Shown here in pieces: positions 36,079 to 45,801 of a stretch of DNA of 64,000 nt. Source of the DNA: Candidatus Rifleibacteriota bacterium (GTDB lineage Bacteria > Muiribacteriota > Ozemobacteria > Ozemobacterales > Ozemobacteraceae); the NCBI GenBank assembly GCA_905236675.1, contig CAJOND010000015.1:1-64000 (forward strand). Reading direction: 5' to 3'. Within the stretch, counting starts at the first letter, position 1, and every line of letters starts with the position of its first letter. The notes under the pieces are model-generated. The model ran no database searches. It was given only the letters and a program-made list of their open reading frames with translations, and was not told the DNA's origin. Made by a program: the position numbers and the translations under genes.

Positions 36079-37053
36079 TTATTTTACACGAACGATATAT
36101 TGCCATACTGATCCGGGGTTACTACAATAAAGAGGTCTTGATGGCTGTGTGTAAAGAATTGGAGGATTACCAGGATAACCTTCCATTGTACCACCTTTAT
36201 AATATATACCACTATGAGCAGTTCCAGCAGATGCAGAGTATGAAGAAATTAAAATATCTCCTTCTTGTAATGCATCTTCCGAAAATGGAATAACTTCAAA
36301 TTTGCTTGTATCTCCAAGACAACCTCTATCACCATTTACAAAGTCAGTTGCCCAGAATGAACCTGTTGTAATACCAGCATTTTGTAAGGCCCTTGATACG
36401 AACATTGAACAAGAAAAAACATTCGCTCCATATTGAATCCCATTGTCTATAACATATTGAGCATAATCTTCTGCTGCTTTAACAAAAGCCTGTGCTCCAG
36501 CACTATTGCCACTAGAACTGCTATTACCAGTATATGCTGTTGTTGTGTTATTAGAAACCTTATTTTCTTTTGGATTCTTTGATGCCTCAATACCTTCTTC
36601 CATAGATAAAGCACCACCGGACTTGGTATTGCTAGGATAAATGGGATCAACACCAGAAGCTTCACTTTCTGAGGTTGAGATATAGTTCTGATGCATATAG
36701 CCTTGAGCACCATTTATATCTACAAGATAGAATTCACCAGATTTTCCAAGTACTTTCACACTTGTACCGCCTGGATAGCTGTTTATTACGTTACCCCATG
36801 GCCAGCTTCTAAGTCTGAGCCAGTCATTGCCAACAGCAGAAATTATTCCATCCAGAGGATAACCTTCGCTTATTTCTGAAATATCACAAGCTTCGGCTGT
36901 ATTAATATCAAGTATTTCAATAGTGTTTGTGTCTTCAACGTAAGATCCTTCATTTACAGTTACGTCTTTCCCGAATGGGTTTGTGTTACCATCGGCGTAA
37001 AGCGCATTTGCAGTAAGACTTAAAGAGGCTAATAGTAGTAGTGACTTTTTCAT
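36079..37053 (-). CDS. Secreted SH3b and NlpC/P60-like hydrolase
   Basis: A 324-residue exported protein. Signal peptide at residues 1-20 (LLLLASLSLTANALYA), then an SH3b domain (about 66-125: NDWLRLRSWPWGNVINSYPG, VKVLGKSGEFYLVDI, GYMHQNYI), a Ser/Asn linker, and a C-terminal cysteine-peptidase domain. The catalytic Cys is in VFSCSMFVSRAL (about 214) and the His in AGTAHSGIYYKG (about 280). NlpC/P60 or CHAP enzymes cleave peptidoglycan peptides. The start has a strong GGAGG ribosome site. Exact class (NlpC/P60 versus CHAP) is uncertain. Confidence 0.8.
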   Translation of the reverse strand: MKKSLLLLASLSLTANALYADGNTNPFGKDVTVNEGSYVEDTNTIEILDINTAEACDISEISEGYPLDGIISAVGNDWLRLRSWPWGNVINSYPGGTSVKVLGKSGEFYLVDINGAQGYMHQNYISTSESEASGVDPIYPSNTKSGGALSMEEGIEASKNPKENKVSNNTTTAYTGNSSSSGNSAGAQAFVKAAEDYAQYVIDNGIQYGANVFSCSMFVSRALQNAGITTGSFWATDFVNGDRGCLGDTSKFEVIPFSEDALQEGDILISSYSASAGTAHSGIYYKGGTMEGYPGNPPILYTQPSRPLYCSNPGSVWQYIVRVK

Positions 37054-37323
37054 GATTCCTCCAGTGTATATTACTCTAATTAATTATAAGCCTTTTTATG
37101 AATATATGTAAGTAATTTTTAGAATTTTGTACATTAGTTTATTAATTTTTAACAATTAAAGTTCTCAGGTGGCTAATTTTTTTGTTAGCAATCTACTTTT
37201 TTAAAAAACTTGTGAAATACTGTTTGGGGTAGTATCATATAAGCACTTTAAAGGTTAGTGAAAGATTAATTAATTATGTTAAACCGCTTTTTTGATTTTC
37301 TTGAAGCGGTACGGGAGTTTTTT

Positions 37324-38202
37324 ATGATACATATCAATAGAAACGATCCATGTCCATGTGGTAGTGGTTTAAAATATAAAAAATGCTGTATGAATAAAAT
37401 GACTTCATATGCTGAAAGGCAATTATCAGAAACTTATTTTAGACGTTACCGCATAAAATTGAAAACTCCTGAAGATATTCTTGGAATTAAAGAAGCAGGG
37501 AAACTAGTAGTAGATACTTTAAAGCTTTGCGAAGCTTCTATTAAACCAGGTATGACAACAGACGAAATAAATACTTTGGTACATGAATATACAGTCAGTC
37601 ATGGTGCTATTCCTGCTCCATTGAATTATCATGGTTTCCCAAAAAGTGTTTGTACTTCGATAAATGATGTAATATGTCATGGTATCCCATCTGATAGAAA
37701 ACTTTTGGAAGGAGATATAGTTAATGTTGACGTCACTTCAATTTTACATGGGTATCATGCTGATGCGAACATGACTTTCTTTGTTGGTGAATGTTCTGAA
37801 GATGCAAAAAAAATAGTTAATGTTGCCAGAGAATCATTAAAACGAGCTCTTACAGTAGTAAAACCAGGCAAGCGTATTGGCGATATTGGTTATACAATTC
37901 AAGAATATGCAGAAGGGCAGGGGTGTTCTGTAGTAAGAGACTATATTGGTCATGGTATAGGTAAAGGCTTCCACGAAGCTCCTGAAATACCCCATTATGG
38001 CCGCAGAAATACTGGTATTGAACTTGTTCCTGGTATGGTATTTACTATTGAACCTATGATTAATTTAGGTGAACCTTATTCTAGAGTTCTTTCAGACAAT
38101 TGGACCGCTGTTACTACAGATGGCTCTCTTTCTGCACAGTTTGAACAGACTGTTCTTGTTACCGATACTGGTTGTGAAGTTTTGACTCCATATGATTTGT
38201 AA
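37324..38202 (+). CDS. map: Methionine aminopeptidase with SEC-C zinc motif
   Basis: Type I methionine aminopeptidase, removing N-terminal Met from new proteins. The N-terminal SEC-C zinc motif is [16 protein letters not shown] (residues 6-21), then the pita-bread fold with metal ligands in [30 protein letters not shown] and the final QFEQTV. An in-frame ATG at 37276 would add 16 residues without homology, while 37324 has CGGGAG upstream. The SEC-C extension is common in several bacterial Map variants and is thought to aid ribosome or metal handling. Confidence 0.95.
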   Translation: MIHINRNDPCPCGSGLKYKKCCMNKMTSYAERQLSETYFRRYRIKLKTPEDILGIKEAGKLVVDTLKLCEASIKPGMTTDEINTLVHEYTVSHGAIPAPLNYHGFPKSVCTSINDVICHGIPSDRKLLEGDIVNVDVTSILHGYHADANMTFFVGECSEDAKKIVNVARESLKRALTVVKPGKRIGDIGYTIQEYAEGQGCSVVRDYIGHGIGKGFHEAPEIPHYGRRNTGIELVPGMVFTIEPMINLGEPYSRVLSDNWTAVTTDGSLSAQFEQTVLVTDTGCEVLTPYDL

Positions 38203-38259
38203 GAAATAAGATATTAAGATATAAGATTTAAGTATTATTATATTTTGTTGTTAATAATT

Positions 38260-38294
38260 AAAAAAGAGACGGATTGATTATCCGTCTCTTTTTT
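38260..38294. terminator. Bidirectional terminator
   Basis: AAAAAAGAGACGGAT / ATCCGTCTCTTTTTT, 5-nt loop, between convergent map and the YunG-like gene. Just before it (38205-38233) is an AAGATATAAGATTTAAG tract like the one at 13508-13552. Confidence 0.92.
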
Positions 38295-39510
38295 AACTCA
38301 CTTTTTCTTTAACATTATCTTTTTCTTTATCTTCATCTTCATTGTTGTCGTCATTGTCATCATCATCTTCTTCTATTATTTCAATATTGTAAACAATCGG
38401 ATAGTTAGTTTGGGCAGCAGCATTTTTCATTGGATTTGGTACAAAAGGTAATTTTTCTTTACGTTTTGTATCTGTTTCTATACTATTTTTATGAGGATTT
38501 TCGAGGAAGGTATCATTATTATTTATTGTGTTTTTTCTGACCCTTAGTGATTTATTGTTGGGGTTTATTGCGTTTGGTTGAGCCGAGCTATCCCTATTCA
38601 AGCCTTTCATATCACAACAACCATTATCCATTAATGAATAGGCACCTTTAATTGTTTCCATCCATTCATCAGATGAATTTTCTTTTTCATTTGTTACTTC
38701 ATTATCATCTTTGTTTTCTTTATTAGGAGATATTGGGTCTGGTTGATTCTGTTTATTTGTGTCTTTTTCTTTACTATATTCTGTTCCAAATACCAAACTT
38801 GTATATTGCTTTAAATCTAAAGCTACAGGTTTTCCATCAACAAAGCGAACATTGTAACTGGTAGAACCACCAGGAGTATTTACTGTTACACACTCTCCTG
38901 GAGTTATATTATAGGTTTTATTTCCAATATTTATTGGAATTGTTTGGTTATATGCTGCTCTTGAATCAGATATATTATTATCAAAAAAAATTATTGTGAA
39001 TAAATAATTAAGTAATATTAAGCAGCTTAACAACACTAGACCTATATTTTTAGAATATTTATTGGTTATATTATCTTTTTCACTTAGGTATTCTTTCAAT
39101 TTATTACAAAGGTATTCATAACGTTCTCTTTTATTTTCATTAGAAAAATGACTATCTCTAAACTGTTCTATTTTAAGAGAATAATCTAATTTTTCATCTC
39201 CAAATTGTTCGCTGGTTAAATCAAAAATGCAATCATTAACAACATTATAGCAGTGATAACTACCATCAGGTCTGGGTATCCCATATACTTTTCCACCAAA
39301 AATATCTTGAGCTAAAAATGCTGTAATTGAGCATTGACCTAAAGTTTTATTATTTTCATTCCAGTTATTTCTCAATCTTGGTGCACAGGAATATTCACAC
39401 CAAATATTAGAAAGAGCATTATAAAGGTCTATTGGATTATTTATTCCTTTATATTCATTGTTTATTGCTAAACAATTTGCTTTTTCGTAGCCATAGAATT
39501 TATAGACCAT
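38293..39510 (-). CDS. YunG-like domain membrane protein with acidic tail
   Basis: A 405-residue protein. Residues 1-150 resemble Bacillus YunG: LYNALSNIWCEYSCAPR, LGQCSITAFLAQDIFGG, YHCYNVV, FDLTSEQFGDEKLDYS. The conserved Cys in GQC and His in YHC look like a catalytic pair, though no activity is established. A single membrane helix (about 158-180) follows, then a presumably exported beta-type region with NITPGECVTVNTPGGS, a low-complexity part, and a tail FVPNPMKNAAAQ-TNYPIVYNI ending in a very acidic run. N-terminal domain and tail both recur elsewhere in the window (44892-45607, 9433-9651). Confidence 0.7.
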   Translation of the reverse strand: MVYKFYGYEKANCLAINNEYKGINNPIDLYNALSNIWCEYSCAPRLRNNWNENNKTLGQCSITAFLAQDIFGGKVYGIPRPDGSYHCYNVVNDCIFDLTSEQFGDEKLDYSLKIEQFRDSHFSNENKRERYEYLCNKLKEYLSEKDNITNKYSKNIGLVLLSCLILLNYLFTIIFFDNNISDSRAAYNQTIPINIGNKTYNITPGECVTVNTPGGSTSYNVRFVDGKPVALDLKQYTSLVFGTEYSKEKDTNKQNQPDPISPNKENKDDNEVTNEKENSSDEWMETIKGAYSLMDNGCCDMKGLNRDSSAQPNAINPNNKSLRVRKNTINNNDTFLENPHKNSIETDTKRKEKLPFVPNPMKNAAAQTNYPIVYNIEIIEEDDDDNDDNNEDEDKEKDNVKEKVS

Positions 39511-39676
39511 TTATATTATCCTCAGATATAGTGTTGCTTAAAGTGAATAAATGCTTGTTGATTCGATAAAAGCAAACTTTTTCTTTTATTGATTTTACTA
39601 TAATTATTATTTATAATTATACATAAATATTCAAGCTTTTTAAAGTTCATTTATCTGATTTAGAAAGGGAAATATA

Positions 39677-40300
39677 ATGCGACGAAATCTATCTAAAAGA
39701 TTATGGATTTTATGTTTGGCTAGTTTTCTTATGGCAACTCCCAATATTTTTGCAGCAAATGATTTGGGAGCAGATGATGAAAACGAAAATGAAAACAGGG
39801 GTCTTACTGAAAAAACCATAATAAACAATATGCTTAATAGAATGAGCAAAGAAGGTGAAGATCCTAAGTATGGACCTCGTAGCTTCAAGGAAGTAACCTT
39901 ACATGCTACAAAGAAAAAGGTTTATGTTCCTTTATGGTTCAATGAACAATTACCTAAACCTGAAGATAATCCAGATCCTTTTAGACCAGCAGTAAAAAAA
40001 GAACTTCCTCCTCCTCCACCTCCTCGAACTAGAGATAATGGCGGTATTAAGCCTCCAAAGCCAAGAGAAGAAAGAAAAGTAATACCTCCATTAAAAATCT
40101 TTGTTAAAGGTATAGTAGGTAATGAAGAAAATGGACGTTTTGCTATTGTTGAATTTGAAAAAGAAGAAATGACTATCAGAAAAGAACAGATAGTTGAAGG
40201 AAAATTCAAAGTCGTTGATATTTATTCAGATAGAATAGTCGTTTATTCTAATGCAGAACAAAAACGATATACTTTTAAAATAGGCGGAGAAGAAAAATAA
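39677..40300 (+). CDS. Exported PilP/GspC-like protein
   Basis: A 207-residue protein with a signal peptide or N-terminal membrane helix (LWILCLASFLMATPNIFA). A proline-rich linker containing DNPDPFRP and PPPPPPR follows. The C-terminal domain of about 70 residues is LKIFVKGIVGNEENGRFAIV, EQIVEGKFKVVDIYSDRIVVY. That pattern is like the homology region of PilP, GspC and related pilus or secretion proteins that sit on the periplasmic side of the inner membrane. Function in the pilus/secretion machine is inferred. GAAAGGG-type ribosome site upstream. Confidence 0.65.
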   Translation: MRRNLSKRLWILCLASFLMATPNIFAANDLGADDENENENRGLTEKTIINNMLNRMSKEGEDPKYGPRSFKEVTLHATKKKVYVPLWFNEQLPKPEDNPDPFRPAVKKELPPPPPPRTRDNGGIKPPKPREERKVIPPLKIFVKGIVGNEENGRFAIVEFEKEEMTIRKEQIVEGKFKVVDIYSDRIVVYSNAEQKRYTFKIGGEEK

Positions 40301-40334
40301 ATTTTTTCTCTAAACTATATTATCATTTAAAATC

Positions 40335-40371
40335 AAAAAGTTCTTAGATATAATTGTCTAAGAACTTTTTT
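40335..40371 (+). terminator. Terminator
   Basis: AAAAGTTCTTAGA / TCTAAGAACTTTTTT hairpin after the PilP-like gene. The following 230 nt up to the next gene shows no further structure beyond a small palindrome (ATCATATCATGATAATGA). Confidence 0.85.
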
Positions 40372-40601
40372 ACTAAAGAAATGCTTTATACAGATCGCTG
40401 AAAACTTTAAAATTGCAAAAATAATAGTGTGGAGGTAACTGTTCTGATCTCCTTTTATATACTGATTTTAAAACATAGATTAATAGCTTATAAAGATTGA
40501 GCTTATCATATCATGATAATGAGTAATTATTGACGATTTTTAATGCTTTGCTATAATGAATAAGATATTATTGTAGTTATCTTTCATTCAGGAGAATAAA
40601 A

Positions 40602-42815
40602 TTGAAATTGAAATATTCAGTGTATTCCATGTGTCTGTTGTCTTTATTGCCGAATATGCTTTTCGCTAGCGATAATTCTGCGATGAATAAATATCTCTCA
40701 AAAATAGCTATTTTTGAAGAAGGTAATGGGAGAAAGATTAAAAGCTTTGAAGATGTTAAACTTAAATTTAATCCTTTTCAAGAAAGAAACAAAGAATATC
40801 CTATTGTAAATGAAAATGAAATTCCAGAAGGTTATGTAAATAAAAAAACGGCAAATAAATATTTTAAACAATTTTATTCTCATGCTGTTTTAACAGATAG
40901 TGATACTAGTTTTCAAGATTTTATGAACGAACATTTTTACTTGGATTCGAATGCTACTGGTGATGGTATTGATATAATGAAAACATTTCCTGTTACACTT
41001 TGGGCTTATTTCCCATGGAAAAAAAGATTTTATTTAAAAATGGATGACGAATATAAGTTCATTTCAAAATTTAATAAATTTGAACCAGACGCGCTTTCAT
41101 GTAGTGATTGTGCATCTCTTTGCGAGAAAAAATGTTCTAGTTCTCATATTTATGGTGCAAAAAACATTTATTCTAATTTTAAATCAAATTTGATGGAGCA
41201 TTCTGAAGTAATTGATGCAGAAGCAATAGATAATCCTGATAATTATATAGAATTTGAGTTGAAAAATAGAACTCCACCTAGCATTCCTAATGGTTTTGTA
41301 GCTTTAGGGAGAAAACCTGAAACCGTAGATAGGTATACTACAGACTCATTTTATTATTCCACTACCGGTGACTGGTTTATGACTGAATATATTGAAGTTG
41401 CAAAAAAGGCATCTGAACTTAATTATGTTAAATTTTCTTTTGGTAGAATTAATGAATGTCCTCAAGATGGGCAAAATTGGCAAGATTATGAAAAATGGGA
41501 CAATTTAGAAAATGTTATAGAAGTTGCTACCAATACTGTTCCACAAAAAAATGGGGAATTTATAGAAATGTATTCTTTTAGAGATCTTGTAAAATTCTAT
41601 CCTTTTAATGGAATACTAAGATATTCAATTTTTGTTAAAGAAGGTGAAGCTGAGGGTAACGGTAATCTTAATCCAGGGGTTGAAAAAGTAATAGAAGATG
41701 AACCTGTATTATGCTATGGATATAAAGCCGGTGGAAATCTAGGTGATGAATTATCTAACGCAAAAGACTGGCCAGATAAACGAAAACTTAGTGAAGTAAA
41801 TGAAATGGGCCAAGATACTGGAACTATTAGAATTTACGATGATGATAGACCAAATATTATTATCAGAATAACTAATACAGAAACAGGTGCTCAATTGTTT
41901 TTTCCACCCTGTCCTTCTGCCAAAGAATGTGTAATAACTAACTCTAGTAAATACAAAGCGCTTGTTGGAAATAAAGGCACAAATCAAGATGATTATAAGT
42001 ATTTTGTCGGTGAAAGTCTAAATCCAATATATGATTGCAATGTTATATTGGAAAATCCTTCTTTTAAACCATTTTATACTTTATTTTCAATAAACGACAT
42101 TGATGTTACAAATTCAACTAAAGATACTAATATTGAAAGATTACTACAGAATAAAGACTTAGAATTCATTAATAAAAATACTAGAGTTGAAGATTATTTC
42201 TATTCTGATAAATCAAAAGATGGAAATTTAACTTTTAAAGCAGAGAATGGAGAACTAGGTAAAAGATTAGGAACTTTTAAAAATATGGTTGCCCTAATTG
42301 AAAATAGAGGTGAATTTCGATTTAAAACAGGAGTTGAATATAAACTTGATGTCTGGACAGATGATAATGTTAAATGGACTAATATAGACGAAGATAACAA
42401 AAAACAACTAATTAACGGTGAGGAAAAGGCTAATTATGGTGCAACAAGAGATAAAGATGGAAACATATTATTTTTTGAACCAGATATTCTAACATATGCT
42501 AAAGTTTATCATACAGGAATAAAACAAGGAAAGATTATACTTAGTATTCCAAATTCTTCAGACGAAAACTTAGATGAAGAAAAAGATATAGATATTACCA
42601 AAGCTATAAATGGTGATATTTATTTTACTTTGAAAGACGATACAGTTCCTAAATATGATTTGGAAACTGTTAAAGAACTAGATGAAAATAATTTTCCTTC
42701 TATTGCTGTAAAAGTTAATGATTTTGCAGGAAATACAAGAGAATTAAAGCTTTATTTTAGAGTAAATGATAACAATATGGAAATTAGAACCCTAGATAAA
42801 AACATAAAAAAATAA
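40602..42815 (+). CDS. Large secreted protein of unknown function
   Basis: A 737-residue exported protein. The start is TTG at 40602 with CAGGAG 7 nt upstream; a signal peptide (YSVYSMCLLSLLPNMLFAS) follows directly. The mature protein is polar and Asp/Asn/Lys rich. It includes a cysteine cluster CSDCASLCEKKC near residue 167 that may bind metal or form disulfides. I recognise no domain. The C-terminal part (IDITKAINGDIYFTLKDDTVP, VKVNDFAGNTRELKLYFRV) looks like an Ig-type beta domain, suggesting a surface or matrix protein. A terminator follows at 42842. Confidence 0.75.
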   Translation: MKLKYSVYSMCLLSLLPNMLFASDNSAMNKYLSKIAIFEEGNGRKIKSFEDVKLKFNPFQERNKEYPIVNENEIPEGYVNKKTANKYFKQFYSHAVLTDSDTSFQDFMNEHFYLDSNATGDGIDIMKTFPVTLWAYFPWKKRFYLKMDDEYKFISKFNKFEPDALSCSDCASLCEKKCSSSHIYGAKNIYSNFKSNLMEHSEVIDAEAIDNPDNYIEFELKNRTPPSIPNGFVALGRKPETVDRYTTDSFYYSTTGDWFMTEYIEVAKKASELNYVKFSFGRINECPQDGQNWQDYEKWDNLENVIEVATNTVPQKNGEFIEMYSFRDLVKFYPFNGILRYSIFVKEGEAEGNGNLNPGVEKVIEDEPVLCYGYKAGGNLGDELSNAKDWPDKRKLSEVNEMGQDTGTIRIYDDDRPNIIIRITNTETGAQLFFPPCPSAKECVITNSSKYKALVGNKGTNQDDYKYFVGESLNPIYDCNVILENPSFKPFYTLFSINDIDVTNSTKDTNIERLLQNKDLEFINKNTRVEDYFYSDKSKDGNLTFKAENGELGKRLGTFKNMVALIENRGEFRFKTGVEYKLDVWTDDNVKWTNIDEDNKKQLINGEEKANYGATRDKDGNILFFEPDILTYAKVYHTGIKQGKIILSIPNSSDENLDEEKDIDITKAINGDIYFTLKDDTVPKYDLETVKELDENNFPSIAVKVNDFAGNTRELKLYFRVNDNNMEIRTLDKNIKK

Positions 42816-42841
42816 GGGAATCCTAACAATAAAGGAAAATA

Positions 42842-42900
42842 ATCATTTTCTAGATTACTCATTTTATTGAGAGCAATCTAGAAAATGATATTTTTTTTAG
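42842..42900 (+). terminator. Terminator, long-stem hairpin
   Basis: ATCATTTTCTAGATT and AATCTAGAAAATGAT form a 15-bp stem with an 18-nt loop, followed by a T8 run. Confidence 0.88.
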
Positions 42901-43082
42901 AAGAATAAGCTTTATTTTCTTTTTTTCTTATTAATTACCAAATTAAACTAAATTATCATTAAATAATTATTTTAAAATAAATTATACTTTAAAGTGTTAC
43001 TAGAGGTAGCAAACTTTATCTTGATATATATTATGTTTTAATTATATTTTCAGTAAAAATATATTTTTAAAAAGACTTTATT

Positions 43083-44873
43083 ATGCTAAATATATTAAAA
43101 AAAATAAAACAAGTGATTGAGTCGTGTAATCTATTTATGAAAAAACAAAATTCATATTTAATATTAGCATTTTTAGTCGTAGAAATATTTTTGGTTTGTG
43201 GCATTACTCTTATTGTTAAAACTTTAAATTATGGATATTACACTCAAGAAAAATTCATAAATAAAACTCAAAGTGTTTTAAGAAAAGAAGCAATAAAAAA
43301 AGATGTTGTAGAGATTGTTGAAGAAGGGGGTAAAAGATTTAACAAGCTTTTAACAACTTTAGATATTGCTCAGAATAGTTTTGCCTTAGTCATTAATTCA
43401 GATAAAAAAATAAAGATGTATAACAAGACTAAAGCTGAATATAGCGAAGAACTAAGTTTAGATTTATTCCCCAAAATAAAAAATATAAGTAGATTAAATG
43501 AACTAATTTCTAAGCATGAATCAGGCTATTTTGAATATTATTCGAATGATAGTAAAGAGACTTTGTTATGTTTTGTTCAAGCTATTCCAAATTCTAAATG
43601 GTCACTAGTCGTGACTGTTTTAAAAGAAAGTATAGTCATGAAAACTATAAAAGAAAAAAGGTATTTCTTCTTAGGAATAGCTTGCTGCATTATTTCAATA
43701 ACATTCACAATAGCTTTTTTAGGTTGGATATTTCCAAAAAACATCAAACATAAATTTTGGTATTCTACTTCGTTATATTCGATATTATTAGCAGTTGGAG
43801 TAAGCAGTCTTTGTGTTTTTAGCAATACACATAACGATTATAAAAATCCTGATGAAGTATCTTTGACTGATCAGAACATAATAGATGGTTATTTGGATAA
43901 ATACGATAATCAACTTATAGAAAAAGGCGGTAGGGGTACAAACAGAGTTAAAGCTGGAATTTTTATAAAAAATATTGATTTTGAATCTAGTACTAAAGCA
44001 ATTTATACAGGCTACTTATGGCAAAAACTTGAGAAAGATCAGATTGGTATAATAAAAGAAGGTTTTTATTTCTCTGATTCATATAAAAGCGAATTAGAAA
44101 AGTTATATGAAAAAGATGGTTCAGATGGGGCTAAGACATATGTGTGGTATTTCAAATGCATATTAAATAATCATTTGCCTGAAAAGAATCTTTATCCATT
44201 CGATGTAGAAGAAATAAAAGTAAGATTAAGTTCTATTGATTTTGGAAACAATGTTATTCTTGTTCCAGATACTAGAGATTATGTTGATATTGAACCATAC
44301 GCCAAGCCAGGAGTATATAAAGAATTATCTCTTCCAGGCTGGAATGTTTCAGAAAGCTTTTTTACATATTTAAAAGAAGAATTTGATTCAACTTTTGGAG
44401 TATTCTCGTCTAACACAGGCAGTGTTTACCACACAGAATTATTCTATAATATTATTTTACGACGCTCTTTCTTAGGCGCATTTATTAGTATTTTCCTGCC
44501 TATATTTGTAACTTTGGTAATGGTATTTATTTTATTGTTAACTTGTTCCAATGATGAGGTAAGGTCGAAGAAACTTGGATTTTCAGCTGGTGGTATATTG
44601 GCAAGCACTGCTGCCCTGTTCTTTGTAGTTATAGTTGCTCAAATAGATTTGAGAGACAAAGTGGCTGCAGATGGTTTGATCTATATGGATATTTATTATT
44701 TTGTCACCTATTTGAGTTTCATGATAGCAAATGTAGATTCTATTTTGATTTGTTGGCCTGATAAATTCAAATGGATAGCTTGGGAAGACAATATTATTGT
44801 TAAGAGTATTTTCTGGCCAATAGTGACTTCTATTGTTTTTATTTCTACACTGTATTACTATTTCCCAAGATAG
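43083..44873 (+). CDS. Cache domain fused to pentameric-channel-like protein
   Basis: A 596-residue membrane protein. Helix at about 25-48, an extracytoplasmic Cache-like domain (about 60-185, VTVLKES at its end), two more helices (about 195-247), then a beta-rich domain starting VKAGIFIKNIDFESSTKAIYTG. This last pattern (GIFIxxxxFxSS...TGYLWQK) and the four C-terminal helices resemble the ligand-binding sandwich and M1-M4 of pentameric ligand-gated ion channels. M1 is LGAFISIFLPIFVTLVMVF, M2 GGILASTAALFFVVIVAQI, M3 IYYFVTYLSFMIANVDSIL, M4 SIFWPIVTSIVFISTLYY. I infer a solute-sensing channel or its non-channel relative. The classical Cys-loop cysteines are absent, as in other prokaryotic members. 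Confidence 0.55.
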   Translation: MLNILKKIKQVIESCNLFMKKQNSYLILAFLVVEIFLVCGITLIVKTLNYGYYTQEKFINKTQSVLRKEAIKKDVVEIVEEGGKRFNKLLTTLDIAQNSFALVINSDKKIKMYNKTKAEYSEELSLDLFPKIKNISRLNELISKHESGYFEYYSNDSKETLLCFVQAIPNSKWSLVVTVLKESIVMKTIKEKRYFFLGIACCIISITFTIAFLGWIFPKNIKHKFWYSTSLYSILLAVGVSSLCVFSNTHNDYKNPDEVSLTDQNIIDGYLDKYDNQLIEKGGRGTNRVKAGIFIKNIDFESSTKAIYTGYLWQKLEKDQIGIIKEGFYFSDSYKSELEKLYEKDGSDGAKTYVWYFKCILNNHLPEKNLYPFDVEEIKVRLSSIDFGNNVILVPDTRDYVDIEPYAKPGVYKELSLPGWNVSESFFTYLKEEFDSTFGVFSSNTGSVYHTELFYNIILRRSFLGAFISIFLPIFVTLVMVFILLLTCSNDEVRSKKLGFSAGGILASTAALFFVVIVAQIDLRDKVAADGLIYMDIYYFVTYLSFMIANVDSILICWPDKFKWIAWEDNIIVKSIFWPIVTSIVFISTLYYYFPR

Positions 44874-44891
44874 AGTTTAAGGGAAATACTA

Positions 44892-45434
44892 ATGAATTTT
44901 TATTTTTATGGAATTGAAAAATCAGAAGAATGTTTTGCTATAAATAAAGAGTATAAAGGAATTGAACATCTTTCTGACCTTTATGAAGCATTATTAAATG
45001 TTTGGTGTTTATATACCTGTACCCCAAGATTGCGTGAACATTGGAGTGAAGAGAACAAGACTCTTGGACAATGTTCTATTACTGCTTTTTTAGTTCAAGA
45101 TATTTTTGGGGGAGAAGTTTACGGTATTCCCAGACAAGATGGTAGTTTTCATTGTTTTAATGTGATAGATGACTGTATTTTTGATTTAACAAGTGAACAA
45201 TTTGGAGATGAAGACTTAGATTACTCAAATAGTGTTGAACAATTTAGAGAGGAGCATTTTGCTAACGAAAATAAAAGAAAACGTTATGATTATCTATGTC
45301 TCTGTTTAAGAGAGTATTTAAATAATAATTCTGATGACTATTATGATGATGAAGACGAAGAAAACAAAAAGCCAAATAGAAGCTACACTTTGATTCTTTT
45401 GAGTAGTTTTCTTTTATTTATTCTTTTTTTTTAA
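44892..45434 (+). CDS. Truncated YunG-like protein
   Basis: A 180-residue paralogue of the N-terminal half of 38293-39510: LYEALLNVWCLYTCTPR, LGQCSITAFLVQDIFGG, FHCFNVI, FDLTSEQFGDEDLDYS, with the same Cys and His. It ends inside the membrane helix (LILLSSFLLFILFF). Reading in the same frame past the TAA (45432-45434) gives a segment matching the tail of the paralogue, so this gene lost its middle and its stop is probably secondary. It starts 18 nt after the channel-like gene, ribosome site AAGGGAA, so it may still be expressed with it. Confidence 0.65.
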   Translation: MNFYFYGIEKSEECFAINKEYKGIEHLSDLYEALLNVWCLYTCTPRLREHWSEENKTLGQCSITAFLVQDIFGGEVYGIPRQDGSFHCFNVIDDCIFDLTSEQFGDEDLDYSNSVEQFREEHFANENKRKRYDYLCLCLREYLNNNSDDYYDDEDEENKKPNRSYTLILLSSFLLFILFF

Positions 45435-45607
45435 ATAATAAATAAAAGCTTTCATATTTTGAATTTTTTATTTCATGATATACCTATAACTGATCCATTA
45501 TCTTTTGAATTAGCTGTTCAAAGATCCTATCCTATCGTATTAATATTAAAGTTAAATCAGATGACGAATATGAAGACGATGACAATGAAGAAGAAGAAAA
45601 AGTCTAA
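45435..45607 (+). pseudogene. Remnant of the YunG-like protein tail
   Basis: In frame with the preceding gene, the sequence encodes FELAVQRSYPIV; after loss of one T (near 45537-45545) the next frame continues INIKVKSDDEYEDDDNEEEEKV and a stop at 45605. Restoring one T gives YPIVFNIKV, matching YPIVYNI (38293-39510) and YPIVFNI (9433-9651) followed by an acidic run. Confidence 0.75.
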
Positions 45608-45615
45608 GAACATAT

Positions 45616-45801
45616 TCTCACTTAGAAGAATTATCTAATTAGCTGAAAAAGCTTTTAACAAACGATTTTGCCGAATATGGTATTTCTTTGGAAAGATTCT
45701 TTGTAACCACTGTTGTTAAGCTAGAATCTGACAGCCAAATGCGGCACAGAAGTTCCACAAATGGTAAGTTCTGCCTCAACTGTGGAGAAAAGCTTGGCTA
45801 A
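45616..45801 (+). pseudogene. SPFH-domain/zinc-ribbon protein remnant
   Basis: The frame reads SHLEELSN-stop-LKKLLTNDFAEYGISLERFFVTTVV, then after a junction NGKFCLNCGEKLG and a stop. This matches the end of the SPFH domain and the C-terminal zinc ribbon (FCxxCGxKL) of virion-core/YdjI-like proteins. The part between is missing. It is non-functional debris next to the truncated YunG-like gene. Confidence 0.6.
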
